Assembly: GCA_024336345.1 (NCBI GenBank)
Contig: JANFOG010000001.1
Coordinates: forward strand, 5,022,001 to 5,086,000
Length of the DNA stretch: 64,000 nt
DNA from: Mariannaea sp. PMI_226
Lineage: Eukaryota > Ascomycota > Sordariomycetes > Hypocreales > Nectriaceae
Reading direction: 5' to 3'
Numbering within the stretch: position 1 is the first letter of the stretch; every line of letters begins with the position of its first letter. Below the pieces are notes generated by a model. That model made no database searches and was not told the origin of the DNA. It saw nothing but the letters and a program-made list of their open reading frames with translations. Shown here piece after piece: positions 33,896 to 45,318 of the stretch. The position numbers were made by a program, and so were the translations under genes.

Positions 33896-34576
33896 TTACA
33901 GAGCAAGAGCGGCAAGAGCGAGCATGGCCAGGCCACCAACGGAGCCAAGGGCAACAGCACCACCAGTGGGGACAGTAGTGGCGCTGGTCTTGGTGCCGGT
34001 AGCAGTGGCGTTGGAAGCGGGAGTAGTGACGACGGTGACAACAGACGAGGGAGTCTCGGTCTCAGGAGCAGAGGTGGAGGCAGCAGCAGTGGTAGCAGGG
34101 CCGGTAGGGTAGGTGACGGCAGCGCTGGTAGAGACAGGGGGAGCGGCAGCGCTGGAGCTGGGAGGAGCAGCAGCAGAGGAGCTACCGCCACCGGCGCTCT
34201 GGGCCTCGCAGAGAGCCTGGACAGCAGGGAGGACCTTGTCTAGAATGGATGTTAGTGTACTGAGCTCACAGACATAAATAGATAGATATATATGTCTATA
34301 TATCTAGACACTAGATCCATATATATATATGCATCCATTGGTGTAGAAGAACTTACTGATGGCGACGTCAGAGCCACACTTCTTGATCACACAAGGAGTG
34401 GCAGCACCCTGGAGCTTGTCGAAGCTCTTGCAGACACAGGCATAGTCGGTGGTAGCGCAAGAGGTCTCAGACTTGACGGCATCGTCGAGGCAGCCCTGAG
34501 CGCAGGTAGGGATATCGGCGCGAGTCTGAGCCTGAGCAAAGACGGCGAGGGCAAGAGTGACGAAAGCGTACTTCAT
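33896..34576 (-). CDS. CFEM-domain GPI-anchored cell-wall protein
   Basis: Minus-strand exons 34576-34357 and 34239-33896 give 187 aa. Residues 1-17 are a signal peptide (MKYAFVTLALAVFAQAQ). The CFEM domain follows with all eight cysteines (PTCAQGCL, SETSC, TTDYACVC, TPCVIKKC, ALCEA) and the Asp of TTDYAC, which in heme-binding CFEM proteins is the axial ligand. The eighth Cys is supplied only by exon 2, which supports the splice. A Ser/Thr/Ala/Pro-rich stalk leads to a hydrophobic C-terminus (GSVGGLAMLALAALAL) typical of a GPI signal. It is likely displayed at the cell surface. Heme or iron acquisition, or surface adhesion/effector roles, are known in the family; which applies here cannot be told. 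Confidence 0.93.
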
Positions 34577-37500
34577 TTTGAATGTTGTTGAAGGGGGAGA
34601 GAAATGGGTTTTTTATCTTCCTGTTTTGTCCTTTTGATTTTTTTGAATTCTTTTGGTCCTTTCGGGGTGCTTGAAGTGCTGGGATCGAGCAAGGCAACGA
34701 GTGAAGTTGTTCCTGTTTGAGCGAATGGATGAGGAGGAAAAGAAAGAAAGATGAGATCGAGTGTGGCGGATGAATGGCCTTTATGTAGGTGTGAAAAGAA
34801 TCACTCACAACACACAAACTTACAGCCTCGAGCCCCCCTCCCCGGGACGCTCCCTCCCTCAAGCCATGCCACGAGGAACTAGACTAATCTGCAAGCTACC
34901 TCGTACTCGAAGGTCCTGATGATGATGGTGTGGATGGGTGAACACCCCCCTCCGAGGGGGGTTCCAAGGCGATGGCCCGAGTCCTGCTCGTGCATGGAGT
35001 CGTCTTCGGAATGGAGGCGAAATGGAGAAATGGAGCCAACAGGACCGAATGGGGTGAACAAGGACCAGGGTTGAAAGATACAAAGGGACATGCCCAAAAG
35101 GTCATTGAAGGAGAGAAGCGCAAAGAAGGAAAGCTGGAACTCTGCTTAGACCCAGGCCCCAAAAACCAAGAAAAACAAGCTTGGTTGGTCGTCGGTGCGC
35201 GCCCCGAGTCGAAGTCGAAGCTCAGACTGGTGGTACAAGGAGAAACGAGGCGTCACCAGCCACCCTGGGGGGGTCCCCAGAGGCGGGAGACGCCATTACT
35301 GGACGGGCAGGACTTCCGAATGAAGCACACGACCGAGAAGATCGACTGCACCAGTGTCTAAGAAGTCCGGGGGTGTGGAGAAGACCAGGTGAGGGGGGGC
35401 GCATCCCGAGCCAGGTTTACCAGGATGAGTGGAGGAGGAGGGGGGGGAGGGGGAGGAGTAGGAGGAGTGCGTGGACGGGAAGACCGAGAAAAAAAAGAGA
35501 GAGAGAGAGAGAGAGATAGGGAGGCGCGCATGTGAAGCAAGCAAGGAACTTCTGTGACCAACTTGATCCGGACAATTGTTGTTTACCTTGTGATTTGTTT
35601 ATTTTGAATTTTGGGTGGCTTGACCAAGGAAAATTCGAAGAAGCGGATTATACGTATTACGTTGATGACTTTATTGGTATATACAAGGCCAGTGGCAGAA
35701 ACTGTGGCTGGCTCATGGCAAGACTTCGGAGGTGGTGGCCCATGAATGAGCTTTGAGCATTGAGCATTGAGCATTGAACATTGAGCGACTTGAGATTTTT
35801 CTCCACTGGGCGGCCCCGTATGTGTGTGTGTTGGACAGGGCCTGTAGGAATCTGCGGGGGAAGGATTGGATTGGATTCATAATATTAATTAAATTATTCG
35901 GTCCAATTGATGCGAGACGCGAAGAAAGAAGGGAAAAAAGGACGTGGGCTCATTACATTATCATGGTCCATTTTGAGAAGGCCTGGTGTGTCAATGGAGA
36001 GAATGCGAGAGAGACGGCCACACAGAGAGATAGGGCGAGTGAGCAAGAGGCGGGGGAGGGAATATTGGAACAGGGCCCCAGGGCCAGGCAGCACAAGTAC
36101 CTAAACATGGGTAATGTTTAGTTCAAGCTCACATGCTATACTGCAAAAGCAAGGTCGGTTCGTCTCGTTGCAGGATTCCGAGGTCCCACTGAAGTCTTGG
36201 GCAAGCGCTTGGAACGAGCACATCTATCTGGGGGAGGGATGACAAGACAAGGCGATAGCCTGGGGGATGGGAATGAGGGATTGGGAATACGCAGGCAAAT
36301 CTTGTTGTTGAAAGATCAAATAAAAATAAGTCATCTGCCTCTGTACAGTAAATCCATACAGTAGCCGTCGTTAGAATGGCAGACTGACGCAGGAACAGAA
36401 AGCCACGGCACGCTGATCAACGGGTAATTTGGAGTGAAGGAAGCATCGACAACTTTTTTACAGTATATACGCCCCCTCCCCCCTCTCCGAAGCCGAGTTG
36501 AAGTGAATGACTTCGGTTCACCCCATGAGGGATGGGTACAGGTAGTTCATAATTATCGCATCCTTGGTTTATCTTGTTTTGCCTTCGAAACCCAGCCCCG
36601 AACCGCAACCAACACCAAACAGCAAAAACACCACCGCCGCCCACCTAGTTCCTGTCAGGTAGTTGCGTCGTGTCGTCCTTGTTCGTCGGTCTGTGTTCCC
36701 CAGCTTGGAAAGTTCCCACTGCTCTCCACAGCCAAGTTCCGGGGTAATATCTGCATTTAGCTCTGGCTGCCATGGCGTTAATTTCCCCCGCAGATTTGGG
36801 ATGTGCCGCAGGCCCAGCGAGAGCAAAAAAAAAAAAAAAAAAAAAAACTCCTACTACGTAGTATCAACTCGCCAAGCAACCTTGCCATGGTTTTGTAGCG
36901 TCTGTACGGTATTCCCGTACTACAGTGCTCCCTGCGTAGGGGTTGTTTGCACAGATTAGTTTGGGCGCGCCGCTGCAAACCCCTGCAAGGTGCAAGGGAT
37001 ATCCGACCCTCCCGGCCCATTCTCCTTCCTTGTTGGACTTGGAATTCGTGATAAAGGCAGTGACATCAATCTTGGCTGCAGGTCAAGTTTTCTTCTGTAG
37101 TACATTGGTATTTTTCATTGTATTTTTTTCTCTCCCTTCTCCTCTTCTTCTTGTTTTGGTTTGGTTTGTTCCATTTGGCGCCAAACCAGGGATCTTGGTT
37201 TTGCAGCACATGCGTAGTAATGCACAGTAGGTTACTGGATTTAGATGCGACTTTTCTCTTCTTGGCCTTTACCAATCTCCGCTGCGCCACGCCGAGGCAT
37301 CGAGTGATCTCTCCCGCTCTGCTTTGGCTTGAACTATCTAGCTTGTGAAGATTGTGATTGTCCAAAAGGGAAGAGGAAAAAAGACAAATGCACTTCTCCA
37401 TCTCCATCACTTCTCGGTAATTTACGAGGCTGGGCGGGGGAAAGTTAGCAAACCCAATTGGGGTCAACAATGGTACAAAAGAGGCATATTCACTGCAAAA

Positions 37501-40065
37501 CCGACCAAACAAGGCTGGGCTGGATCAAAACCAAGAATTCAAAGAGGCGAAAAGAGGCATTGAGTAGTAAATTCATTACTATATCCTTTCGGCCAAACAG
37601 AACCCAAGGTGGTACCATTATGGCAATACCAATGTCCAGAATGGGATACGCGTGCCCTCCGTAGTTAACCATAATCGTCTGGTCACGAGCGAGGAAACAG
37701 GGTAAAATTTCCAAGTGATTCGTTGCCTGATCTTTTCTCGCTCATCAATGCTCGATTAGCTCTTCGATGGTGGTGACGGAAGACCGGCCTTGAGTGGAAC
37801 AGAACAGGATGGCCATTTATTGGGCCCCTGGTACTCCGGACATCAGCACATGTAAACAGGCCACGAAATGGTGCATGCGTCATGCACAACGGCAATGGAG
37901 CGAATCCCCATCCCCCATCCCCTCCCCTCCTCTCCTCTTCCTCCCCTTCAGGCTCTCGTCACCAACTCTCTCACTGTCGCTGTCACTCTTACACTGACGG
38001 CGGTGTGGTGTGGTGGTTGGTCTTGGGTGCCCACCCAACATCAAACGGGAGATGTAACCCACACGACAGCATCCTCTTCAGCGTCGTTTTTTTTTACCCC
38101 TGGATCTAGAAACCAAAGGGATTTGTTCTAAATCAGGAAACCTCCTCAGCATCGCAATCTATTGGATGTGTTCTATGAAGTACCGGGGGAAGAGGGGGGG
38201 GAGAGGGTGTCCAACTTTTTCCGGTGTGTCACGGTGACCGCCCTGTAAGTGGTGGCACTCCCTTGAGGAAGGCATTTTGGAGAAATTAAATTATTGTCGA
38301 TGTTGGTCTTTGGTTCCTGCGTAAGATTTTCGCCGCCAGGGTGGAATCGATCGTCTTTTTGCTGCATGTAACCCAACCGTTCAAAGATGCTTGAGCGCTC
38401 GCTCCACGCCCTTCTCTCCCTCTCTCTAGCCATATCATCACCAACGAGACAGTGCGTTTCGTCTACGTGCGGCTGTGGCGAAACACCCCCCCTTTCAGGT
38501 AAACCAATTAATTTGCCTCCCCTTAACGGGTGGTGTAGGCGTTGGTTGGTGAATATTCTCCACGCTCGAATTATGAGCTGCATGTAAGCTTCGATGGTGC
38601 AGTAATTGCCATGTACTGTAATGACCGAGGTTTGGGCAGATCAAGCTTTTTTAACATATGATTTACGGTGGGAGGAAGGGAGGGATAATCTTGGCGTTTC
38701 CAAAGTTTGCTGTAATTGATGGTGAGTCAGTTTCAAGCCTATTACATATCCGTTCCGGGGATTCAACAGAGGAATCGCGATATCAGCTGCAACAGCACCC
38801 ACCCATGTGAGGCCGAGCGGAATGAGGAACACTTGATTGACCAAGAGGGGAAATTGGAATTGCCTGCCTTCTGGTATGGTTTCTCGGCAGCACTTTGGTT
38901 TGTTCTATCGTAACCAACAGACTGCTAGGCAGGATTAGCGAACTCGCGAATGTCCAACTCCCAACGATGCCCACTCCCGTTGTGGCATATCACTTGGAGC
39001 ATACGAGTTTGCAGCTCCTCTCCTTGGCTTAGTTTGTTCTCTCCGACAAGCATCATGTTTAGCAGTGCTTATTCATTTTTAGAGTCACCACGATGAGATA
39101 GTGTGCATAGGTACCCAGCATTTGAATAAATTACAATTTGGTCACTTGAATAATATGTGGACTCTTATTACCAAATGAAATGACTGACCACTTCCCTCCA
39201 ACGTCCCCCGGCTCTCCGCGATCTAGTTTGTTCTTGGGGAGTCGATCCGACCCGTTACATTAGATCCCTAGCGATATAATTAGTTTCCCTAGAGAAAATG
39301 CCGCCGGCTGCATGCTCGATGAACAGTCACCCACCCACCCCTCGGCGGAGACAGGCTATTGTGTATATGTGCTGTGCTCAGGGTAAACGTCGGATAGCGC
39401 CAGATAATGAGATTAGTCTAGTTGAAGGGTCCATCGTCGCTTTAGCAAGTTGAAGTCTTGGAATATGCCCCAGATACCTATACTTACCTACCTACCCTTG
39501 AGCTCAGTTATTTTTGCCCTGATTGCACAACCTGTTACAAGAACAATTCATTAATGGCCGAAAGAATCAAATGTAGAAAAGCAAAAAATCGTCGTGAGAA
39601 CCCGATTTAATTCTCAGGTTACCCTTGGCATGTTGCATTTTAAAGACCAGGTCATTAGGGTGGGAAAATTTGAGAAAGTTTTCAAATACTGGATCTCCTA
39701 TCTCTGCCAACCTGATTGCTATCGCCATGTTATTACGGCTTCCCTCAAATACTGTATTCCGTTTTCCGCTGACAACCCTTTGCAACTAACCATTCTGGTG
39801 TCATTAGGGAGTCATGAGCAACAGCGCCGTATTACGTAGACATGCTGTGCGTGATTGTTGTTTTCGCGATTGTTGTTTACAACCAGCCGTAGCCCAGGCC
39901 CGTTGCCAGCTGTGAGTAATTTCAACCACCTGGCTGCTGTGGTGTTGTGTTGACGTTATCAAACATGCTTTATTTCCTCTCTTTTCTTCTTTTTCATCTT
40001 TTCCATCTTTCCCGCCTTGTGCATCTTTTCCCCAGCTCATCAAATGTTCATTCATTACCATCAAG
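34577..40065. other. gene-desert-like stretch, 5.5 kb
   Basis: No supported coding gene or RNA gene on either strand. Content is low-complexity: G-rich and GA-rich tracts (about 35390-35520), a 7-bp repeat at 35753-35787, an A21 run (about 36826-36847), T-rich patches around 37120, and C-rich patches around 37910-37950. Frames of up to about 140 codons exist but are compositionally biased and have no recognisable motifs. The first 250 bases are the leader/promoter of the minus-strand CFEM gene. The last 100 bases are the leader of the 40066 gene. Confidence 0.5.
35753..35787. repeat. TTGAGCA heptanucleotide repeat
   Basis: Five head-to-tail copies of TTGAGCA, one with a single change, in non-coding DNA. 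Confidence 0.75.
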
Positions 40066-41301
40066 ATGGGCAACTACAACCACTACAAGCGCAAGAGAAG
40101 CAACAACCGCAGCCGCAGCCGCAGCCGAAGTCCCGACCGGCATCGAGGAACCCAGACCCCGATAATGATGGTGATGCAGCCCATGACTTTGGATGGCAAA
40201 GTCAATCCCGAGGGCCAAATTCGAGACCTCAATCTCTCTGCTTCGTATCCCGATGGCCCACAGACCAACCTCATATCGGAAGCGACTGATATAGTAGGCG
40301 GCTGGTTTGTCCGTACCAACGCCTCCTCGGGACTCGATTATATCTTTGACCAAATCGTGGCTGGTACTGGTGCTCAAGAGGTCGGAGTCATTGTGTTCCC
40401 GATTCCGAAACGGCGCAGCAACAAGAGACAGCAACCTGTGCGCCCGCCAGACCGACCAGTGAGGGCTTCGGATTTTTTACGAACAAACTTGTCGCAACGC
40501 CCAGAGACTCAGGGACAGGAAGAATATAAACACACTCCCAACGTCTTTACACGGAACGAATCTCACGTGCCGGCCGCTGCAGCCGATACCCTCGCCTCTT
40601 GCAAAGTTGAGGATGTGGGTGGTGCATCTCTCCTGACCACGTTGCCGCCTTATCCTGAAACTCGGTGCCAGGAAGAACATCAAAATGCTTCTAGTGTCAC
40701 TGCACGGAACGACTTTTTCGTGCCGGCAGCTGCACCTAATCCCTTCCCTCCTTGCAAAGTTGAGGGTGTGGGTGGTGTTTCTTCCCGAACAACGTTGCCG
40801 CCACATCCTGAGACTCTGGGCCAGTATAGATGCAAAAAGGCTCCCAGTGATTTGGCACAAAGCAACCCTTTCCCGCCGGTCCACACACGCAATCCCTTTG
40901 CAATATCCAACCTTGGGGCTGATATAGCTTCTGTGGGCAGTGCTTCTCTCGAACCCTCAGACGTTCCACAATGGCGCAGCAACAGAAACAAGCAAACTCT
41001 GCGACCGTTTGGGAAATCAACGCTGGGTTCGGATATCTTCCGCCGCAAAAGGTCGCTACAATTTCCCGAGATTCAGGGCCAGGAAGAAGGTAGAAACGCT
41101 CCCAGTGTTGTTACACAGAACAACTCTATGTTGCCAGTCCCACCACCTAATCCCTTTGCCCGCCCGAGTGTTGGAGTTAATACAGCCTTTGCAAGTAGTG
41201 CTTCTTACCAACCCTCCGATGGCACAACATTTGGGTCGCTAGATACCTCGGGGCCCAAGTCTCAGCCAAGGCCTCACAATGTGTTCAAGAAGGAGCAATA
41301 G
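40066..41301 (+). CDS. RS-rich protein with novel core and four 51-residue repeats (member D)
   Basis: Single exon, 411 aa. Residues 1-30 are basic and Arg/Ser-rich (RKRSNNRSRSRSRSPDRHRG). Residues 34-140 are the family core: VMQPMTLDG, then QIRDLNLSAS, WFVRTNASSGLDYIF, TGAQEVGVIVFPIP and, last, a VRASDFL segment. It is followed by four degenerate units of exactly 51 residues: 146-196, 197-247, 248-298 and, after a 35-residue spacer, 334-384. Each opens PET/PEI and contains an asparagine-rich turn and often NPF. No known domain is recognised. The 3' flank carries a decayed coiled-coil unit also seen near 5500, so the ancestral protein may have been longer. Function unknown; RNA or protein binding is only suggested by composition. 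Confidence 0.7.
   Translation: MGNYNHYKRKRSNNRSRSRSRSPDRHRGTQTPIMMVMQPMTLDGKVNPEGQIRDLNLSASYPDGPQTNLISEATDIVGGWFVRTNASSGLDYIFDQIVAGTGAQEVGVIVFPIPKRRSNKRQQPVRPPDRPVRASDFLRTNLSQRPETQGQEEYKHTPNVFTRNESHVPAAAADTLASCKVEDVGGASLLTTLPPYPETRCQEEHQNASSVTARNDFFVPAAAPNPFPPCKVEGVGGVSSRTTLPPHPETLGQYRCKKAPSDLAQSNPFPPVHTRNPFAISNLGADIASVGSASLEPSDVPQWRSNRNKQTLRPFGKSTLGSDIFRRKRSLQFPEIQGQEEGRNAPSVVTQNNSMLPVPPPNPFARPSVGVNTAFASSASYQPSDGTTFGSLDTSGPKSQPRPHNVFKKEQ
40501..41217 (+). repeat. 153-bp coding repeat, four copies
   Basis: Units at 40501-40653, 40654-40806, 40807-40959 and 41065-41217, each 153 bp (51 codons). The first three are directly tandem; the fourth follows a 105-bp spacer. The first two are most alike (both contain CKVEDVGG / CKVEGVGG and TTLPP). 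Units 3 and 4 share NPFA and the SASLEPS/SASYQPS ending. Confidence 0.8.
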
Positions 41302-42893
41302 AGTTGGAGTTAAAGGGATGATCGCCTCCCCCAGCAGAACTGTACGTCACAACCTCACTCATCTTTAATCGCAATACTGACCTTACATAGCTCGCTAGAT
41401 TCTCGTTCTCTTGGCGTCAAGTTAGAGGTTGATGTTTTGAAGTGGACTGAATGGTAGATGCGTAGATTACTTGACGCAACTCAGGCTGAGATGGTTAGAG
41501 GAAACAGAGCTTAGCCGATAGGTCCAAGACTTCTCAAGGGTACCTCTATAATGCATAATGATCAAGAAAAAAAACAAGTTCTAGGAGTAAGCTTCAACCC
41601 TTTGTCTCATTTTGAAAAAGTCATGAAACTTCCGCTAAAACTCGCGGCTTCGAATAAGGCAGCTGTAGTGGGAGCGGCTTGGGGTTATCCAAGCCAGTTG
41701 GCGTTTCTCAACCGCGCATCATCATCTTCGGCTTCTGAATCAACGGTAGCGGTTTGTTCATCAATCTTCACTCTCCCATCTTCGTCACCATCGTTTCCTT
41801 CTTCTCCACCTCAGAGTTAACGATCAGCTCATCCAGGTCCTTGGGATGGGATGCGACATTTCCTTCACTTTCATCAACTTCACCATTGCCATTGAGAGTA
41901 CAGCCATGGTTCCTCAAGTTCTAGCCACTCACAGGCCGACCACTATCATCTCAAAAATATTCCTTGTTCCTGGCTTTTCTTATCCTCCTCGTTTCAATCC
42001 TCTTCTTTAAGCACATCACGTGGGCTGCATGATCGTATCCTATCAGGCTAGATCTGAAAAGAGCACAATAATTGACTACAGCAAAATGCCCGAGGAACGT
42101 TCGAAACTGCGGAGTGATTCGATCTGTCGCACGAAGTAACTCGGCAAGGAGCATCTCTCCCATCGAATCATATAAGTTTTGAGAGTTTCCTAGGGAACCC
42201 TATGACATCCAAAGCTTTGGTTGTCGTAAAGTAGTTGGCCAAGAGGGTCACATTTCACGGTCGGGTGTTCGGTGTCACGGCTGACATGGCAACTATGGCC
42301 AAGACCCTTATCATGATGCCTCCGCATACGCAAATCAATGTCACCACTGATCCTCGCTCAAATAAATTATGGATATTTCTTATCCCCTGAGGCTTACAGT
42401 GTCTATCAACAGAGTGTCGTGGGATCGGGACATAGGTTCCAAGTCTGGTGTTGATATTATGTTATAAATCTTCTATCTTTGAGCGCGGGCCCATTCATGG
42501 ACGATATGGCAATATGCGAAACACTGATCATTACGTAGTAAGCATGTGTACTTGGATTAGGTATGCTTGCTCCTCCGCATGCCAGAGGAATTCGGGCTGC
42601 CAACCTTCTTCTCTGAACAAAAAGCGCCTTACTGACTTACGTAGAAATACGCCTAGCATGCTCAGCCTTGGACTTCATGTCTCAGTATACACCAAGGCAG
42701 CTAAGCCTCTCTCTGGTGAGACATTCATAACCATAATCGTAGGTGCTACGTACTGCTTGGTTTGGCTATTTGAACCCGCTCCCCGCCCCTTTCCTCTGTA
42801 GAAGGGTTTTAGTCCTGCCTCTCCTCATTCTCTTAACGTGCCTTTCAACTTATATCTCAACTCAAAGTCAAATTCTCTGCCCTCGACAACAGT
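41302..42893. other. decayed repeat tail and remnants, no intact gene
   Basis: Bases 41302-41500 resemble 5260-5560, including a TTGATGTT...GAAGTG coiled-coil unit now full of stops. On the minus strand, 41760-41905 has an acidic open piece (DLDELIVNSEVEKKE) and 42163-41951 a 70-codon frame (MGEMLLAELLRATDRI start). Neither has a recognisable domain and they do not join. The rest up to 42893 is AT-rich without a supported gene. Confidence 0.4.
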
Positions 42894-43769
42894 ATGGTCG
42901 AATTCGAGTTCTGCCAAGAGTGCATTGACCAATGGGACGGACACTGGGATAAAAAAACATCCTTCGTCATGAAAGCCTGCCATGCTTGTTTTAAGGGCCA
43001 AGAAAACTTCATAGGGCTTCTCCGAAGAGATCTGGCCTACCGTGCTCATATTGCAAGACAAATGGCAGGATATCCGTGCGACGCTACAAGCCAGTGTCCA
43101 CATCACCCACCCACCTATCAGTTCTTCCAACCTGCCCAGGAAGGTAAAGAGTTGTATAGATATGAAGACCTTCTGCGGGGAGCCCTACTCAAATTCAGGA
43201 GGAAAAGCTATTTGTCAATTACCTCCCTTGAGCTCCTAAGCTCGCACTATTTGTCTCAAGTGGAGTACTGCGATCAATGTTACGATAAGGCGCTCAGCGG
43301 CTTCGAAGAGAACGCCGACATATATCCGTGCGATGATTGTTTCTCTAGGAGAGAAGGCTTTATCAATCGCTTTCACAAACACCAGACGTCCTTCCGCGAG
43401 CCTTGGGAGAAACTCATCTCGGAAAGGAAAACGAACTACCTATTTCGCCGTCAATTTATGTCATCGAAGGATACGGGACCCGACAACTATCTATTTTGTA
43501 CTACGCTTCAATGGATTGGAGGAGGTGGCACTGATCCGCTCGCAATCGCGAGTGTTGTATTTGCAGGGCTCGCCGCACCAGCACTCATCGTCGGCCTCGC
43601 AGCCGCAGTATATAGTCGGTGGCAATGGAGATTAGCAGTTCTCAATCAGGTCGCTTCCGAACTCACCTCGGGGGCTACAACCATCACACAGCAAGATGTG
43701 GAAAATGCATCCACGGAGTCATTCCACACTGCCCAGATGCAACCCGATGAGACAACAGGGCAAGAATAA
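42894..43769 (+). CDS. unknown protein with paired CxxC motifs and a C-terminal membrane helix
   Basis: Single exon, 291 aa. Two similar modules carry paired CxxC motifs: C7-C10 with C29-C32 (FCQECIDQ, ACHACFKG), and C126-C129 with C146-C149 (YCDQCYDK, PCDDCFSR). The spacing of 18 and 16 residues suits zinc-ribbon-like binding. Extra Cys/His lie at 62-71. A transmembrane helix spans about residues 214-241 (DPLAIASVVFAGLAAPALIV), with an Arg/Trp-rich start to the following segment. The C-terminal 40 residues are Thr/Gln-rich. I do not recognise the family. The topology suggests the zinc modules and the tail lie on opposite sides of a membrane. It sits in the accessory block after the 40066 gene. 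Confidence 0.65.
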   Translation: MVEFEFCQECIDQWDGHWDKKTSFVMKACHACFKGQENFIGLLRRDLAYRAHIARQMAGYPCDATSQCPHHPPTYQFFQPAQEGKELYRYEDLLRGALLKFRRKSYLSITSLELLSSHYLSQVEYCDQCYDKALSGFEENADIYPCDDCFSRREGFINRFHKHQTSFREPWEKLISERKTNYLFRRQFMSSKDTGPDNYLFCTTLQWIGGGGTDPLAIASVVFAGLAAPALIVGLAAAVYSRWQWRLAVLNQVASELTSGATTITQQDVENASTESFHTAQMQPDETTGQE

Positions 43770-44474
43770 TATCGACATAGCGCAGAAAGTACCACTTCAT
43801 GCCACCAGAACTAGCCACGTTACGTAGGAATTACGGGAGCGCAATCCGGATCAGTAAATGTCTTGATGGAACAAAAAGCACTTGAAGCACGAGCAAAGTA
43901 AAGCCCAAGCTTTCCATTCCTCTCCGCAACGCTCACTTTCGATGAAAGATATGGTCTTAAGCTTACACGATGTTGGTAGTAGTTGCTTGCAAGAGGGTGC
44001 ATGTGAATGAAGGAAGGTAATTGATTGGAAATAGAAATAGTGATTGTCTCAGCCTTTGCCAGAGTTGATGGTCTTGGACTGAATGTCAAGTAGTTTTCTT
44101 TACGTTGCAGGAGCTGAAGTAATGCATGTATTGACTTTAAAAAGCAATGAAGAAAAGACAATAGATAGGTAGAAGCCTGAAGTTGAAGCGGAAGTTAAAG
44201 CACTGCCGAAGCATTTACCCCCAGGAATGAGAATGGAGACCAGGAAAACTTTCAATGAAGTAGGCAAGTATGTTTTGACATAATAAATAAGTTCAACTCG
44301 TAAAACAGCTGTGTGATCTCAATTGCAAGATAGTCATGGTCAAGAAAGCGTCTTTGAAGACCACCTGAGGAATTTCCCATTCATATGGAATCCCATATCA
44401 TATTTTCGCCCCTCAGCTTATCAACTTGGCTTTACTACTACGATTGGCTCGACAAGTCTCTTATCAAGCCGGCA
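43770..44474. other. intergenic, no gene seen
   Basis: AT-rich spacer; a minus-strand frame at 43820-44161 has no recognisable sequence and I leave it out. Confidence 0.5.
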
Positions 44475-45318
44475 TCAAGTCGACTCCCATCGCTCGTAAT
44501 CGGGAAAATACTTGGAAGCTATCCTGTCCGCATACTCCACAACTGTAGGATAACTCCTCACAATCCGCATTGTTGTTGGAGCCCTGTCATCATAAATCAG
44601 TCTTTTCTCAAAACAATTTTGAGCTCCCTCATCCCACGGGGCTGACTTACGCATCACAAACCAAAGCAGACGCCACGAAGCCAAACAGAGTCGCGTCAAC
44701 CTCGCTTGGGGATTCCCCCCCAAGCACCCAAAATGGCTCCTCATCGGCAGACCTGGCAGATCTAACTTCGCTGAGCAGATCGTTAATGCTTGTCCACACC
44801 TCTTCCTTCAGCAGCAAGATTTCTTCGTCAGAGAAGCGCCCGGTGCCCTGGCCGTACAACGTGCGCGAGACGGCTCGTTGGGCGATAATGCCGACCAGCC
44901 ATTGTACAGGCCAAGGGATGGCGGAAAGAGCGCCACTGCGCATGGTAATGAAGTTGTCGCACCATTTCTCACGGGCGTTGTAAAAGTATACCTTGTCTTC
45001 TAAGAGCGCTCGAATGGCCAGGTCATGGGCCCTTTGGACGGGCGAGAGGCGACCGTTGAGGTCGCTGGCGATGCCATCGGCAATGAGGCGGCCGATGATT
45101 AGTGTCGAGTCCCCCAGCCGACTGCCGGAGCTCGTCTCGATATATGGAATCTTGCCTCGCGGCGCCGTCCTCGGAGATCCGGTGTCCACTTTATAAGGGA
45201 CGCCGTCGAAGCGAAGACGGGTCTCAAGTTTGACAGCAAACGGGGACCACACAAACCGACCGGGGCTACCTCCTGGGCCGCGGTATATGGTAAGTTGGGG
45301 TGAGGTTTTTGATTCCAT
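44475..45318 (-). CDS. GST-like protein, Fax/metaxin type
   Basis: Minus-strand exons 45318-44651 and 44583-44475 (67-nt intron, GTAAGT...ACAG) give 258 aa. The N-terminal thioredoxin-like part contains WSPFAVKLETRLRFDGVPYK and the cis-Pro segment GKIPYIE. The C-terminal helical part has PSEVDATLFGFVASALV followed, across the splice, by a YADRIASKYFPDYERW ending that is characteristic of the family. Relatives include the failed-axon-connections and metaxin-like GSTs of fungi and bacteria. The catalytic role is not established; a membrane-associated glutathione or import-related role is possible. The second exon is short but in phase and conserved-looking, which supports it. Confidence 0.85.

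Noticed and set aside
40048..41048. Minus-strand frames across member D
   Set aside because: Antisense shadows; the plus frame has the conserved core and exact repeat register.
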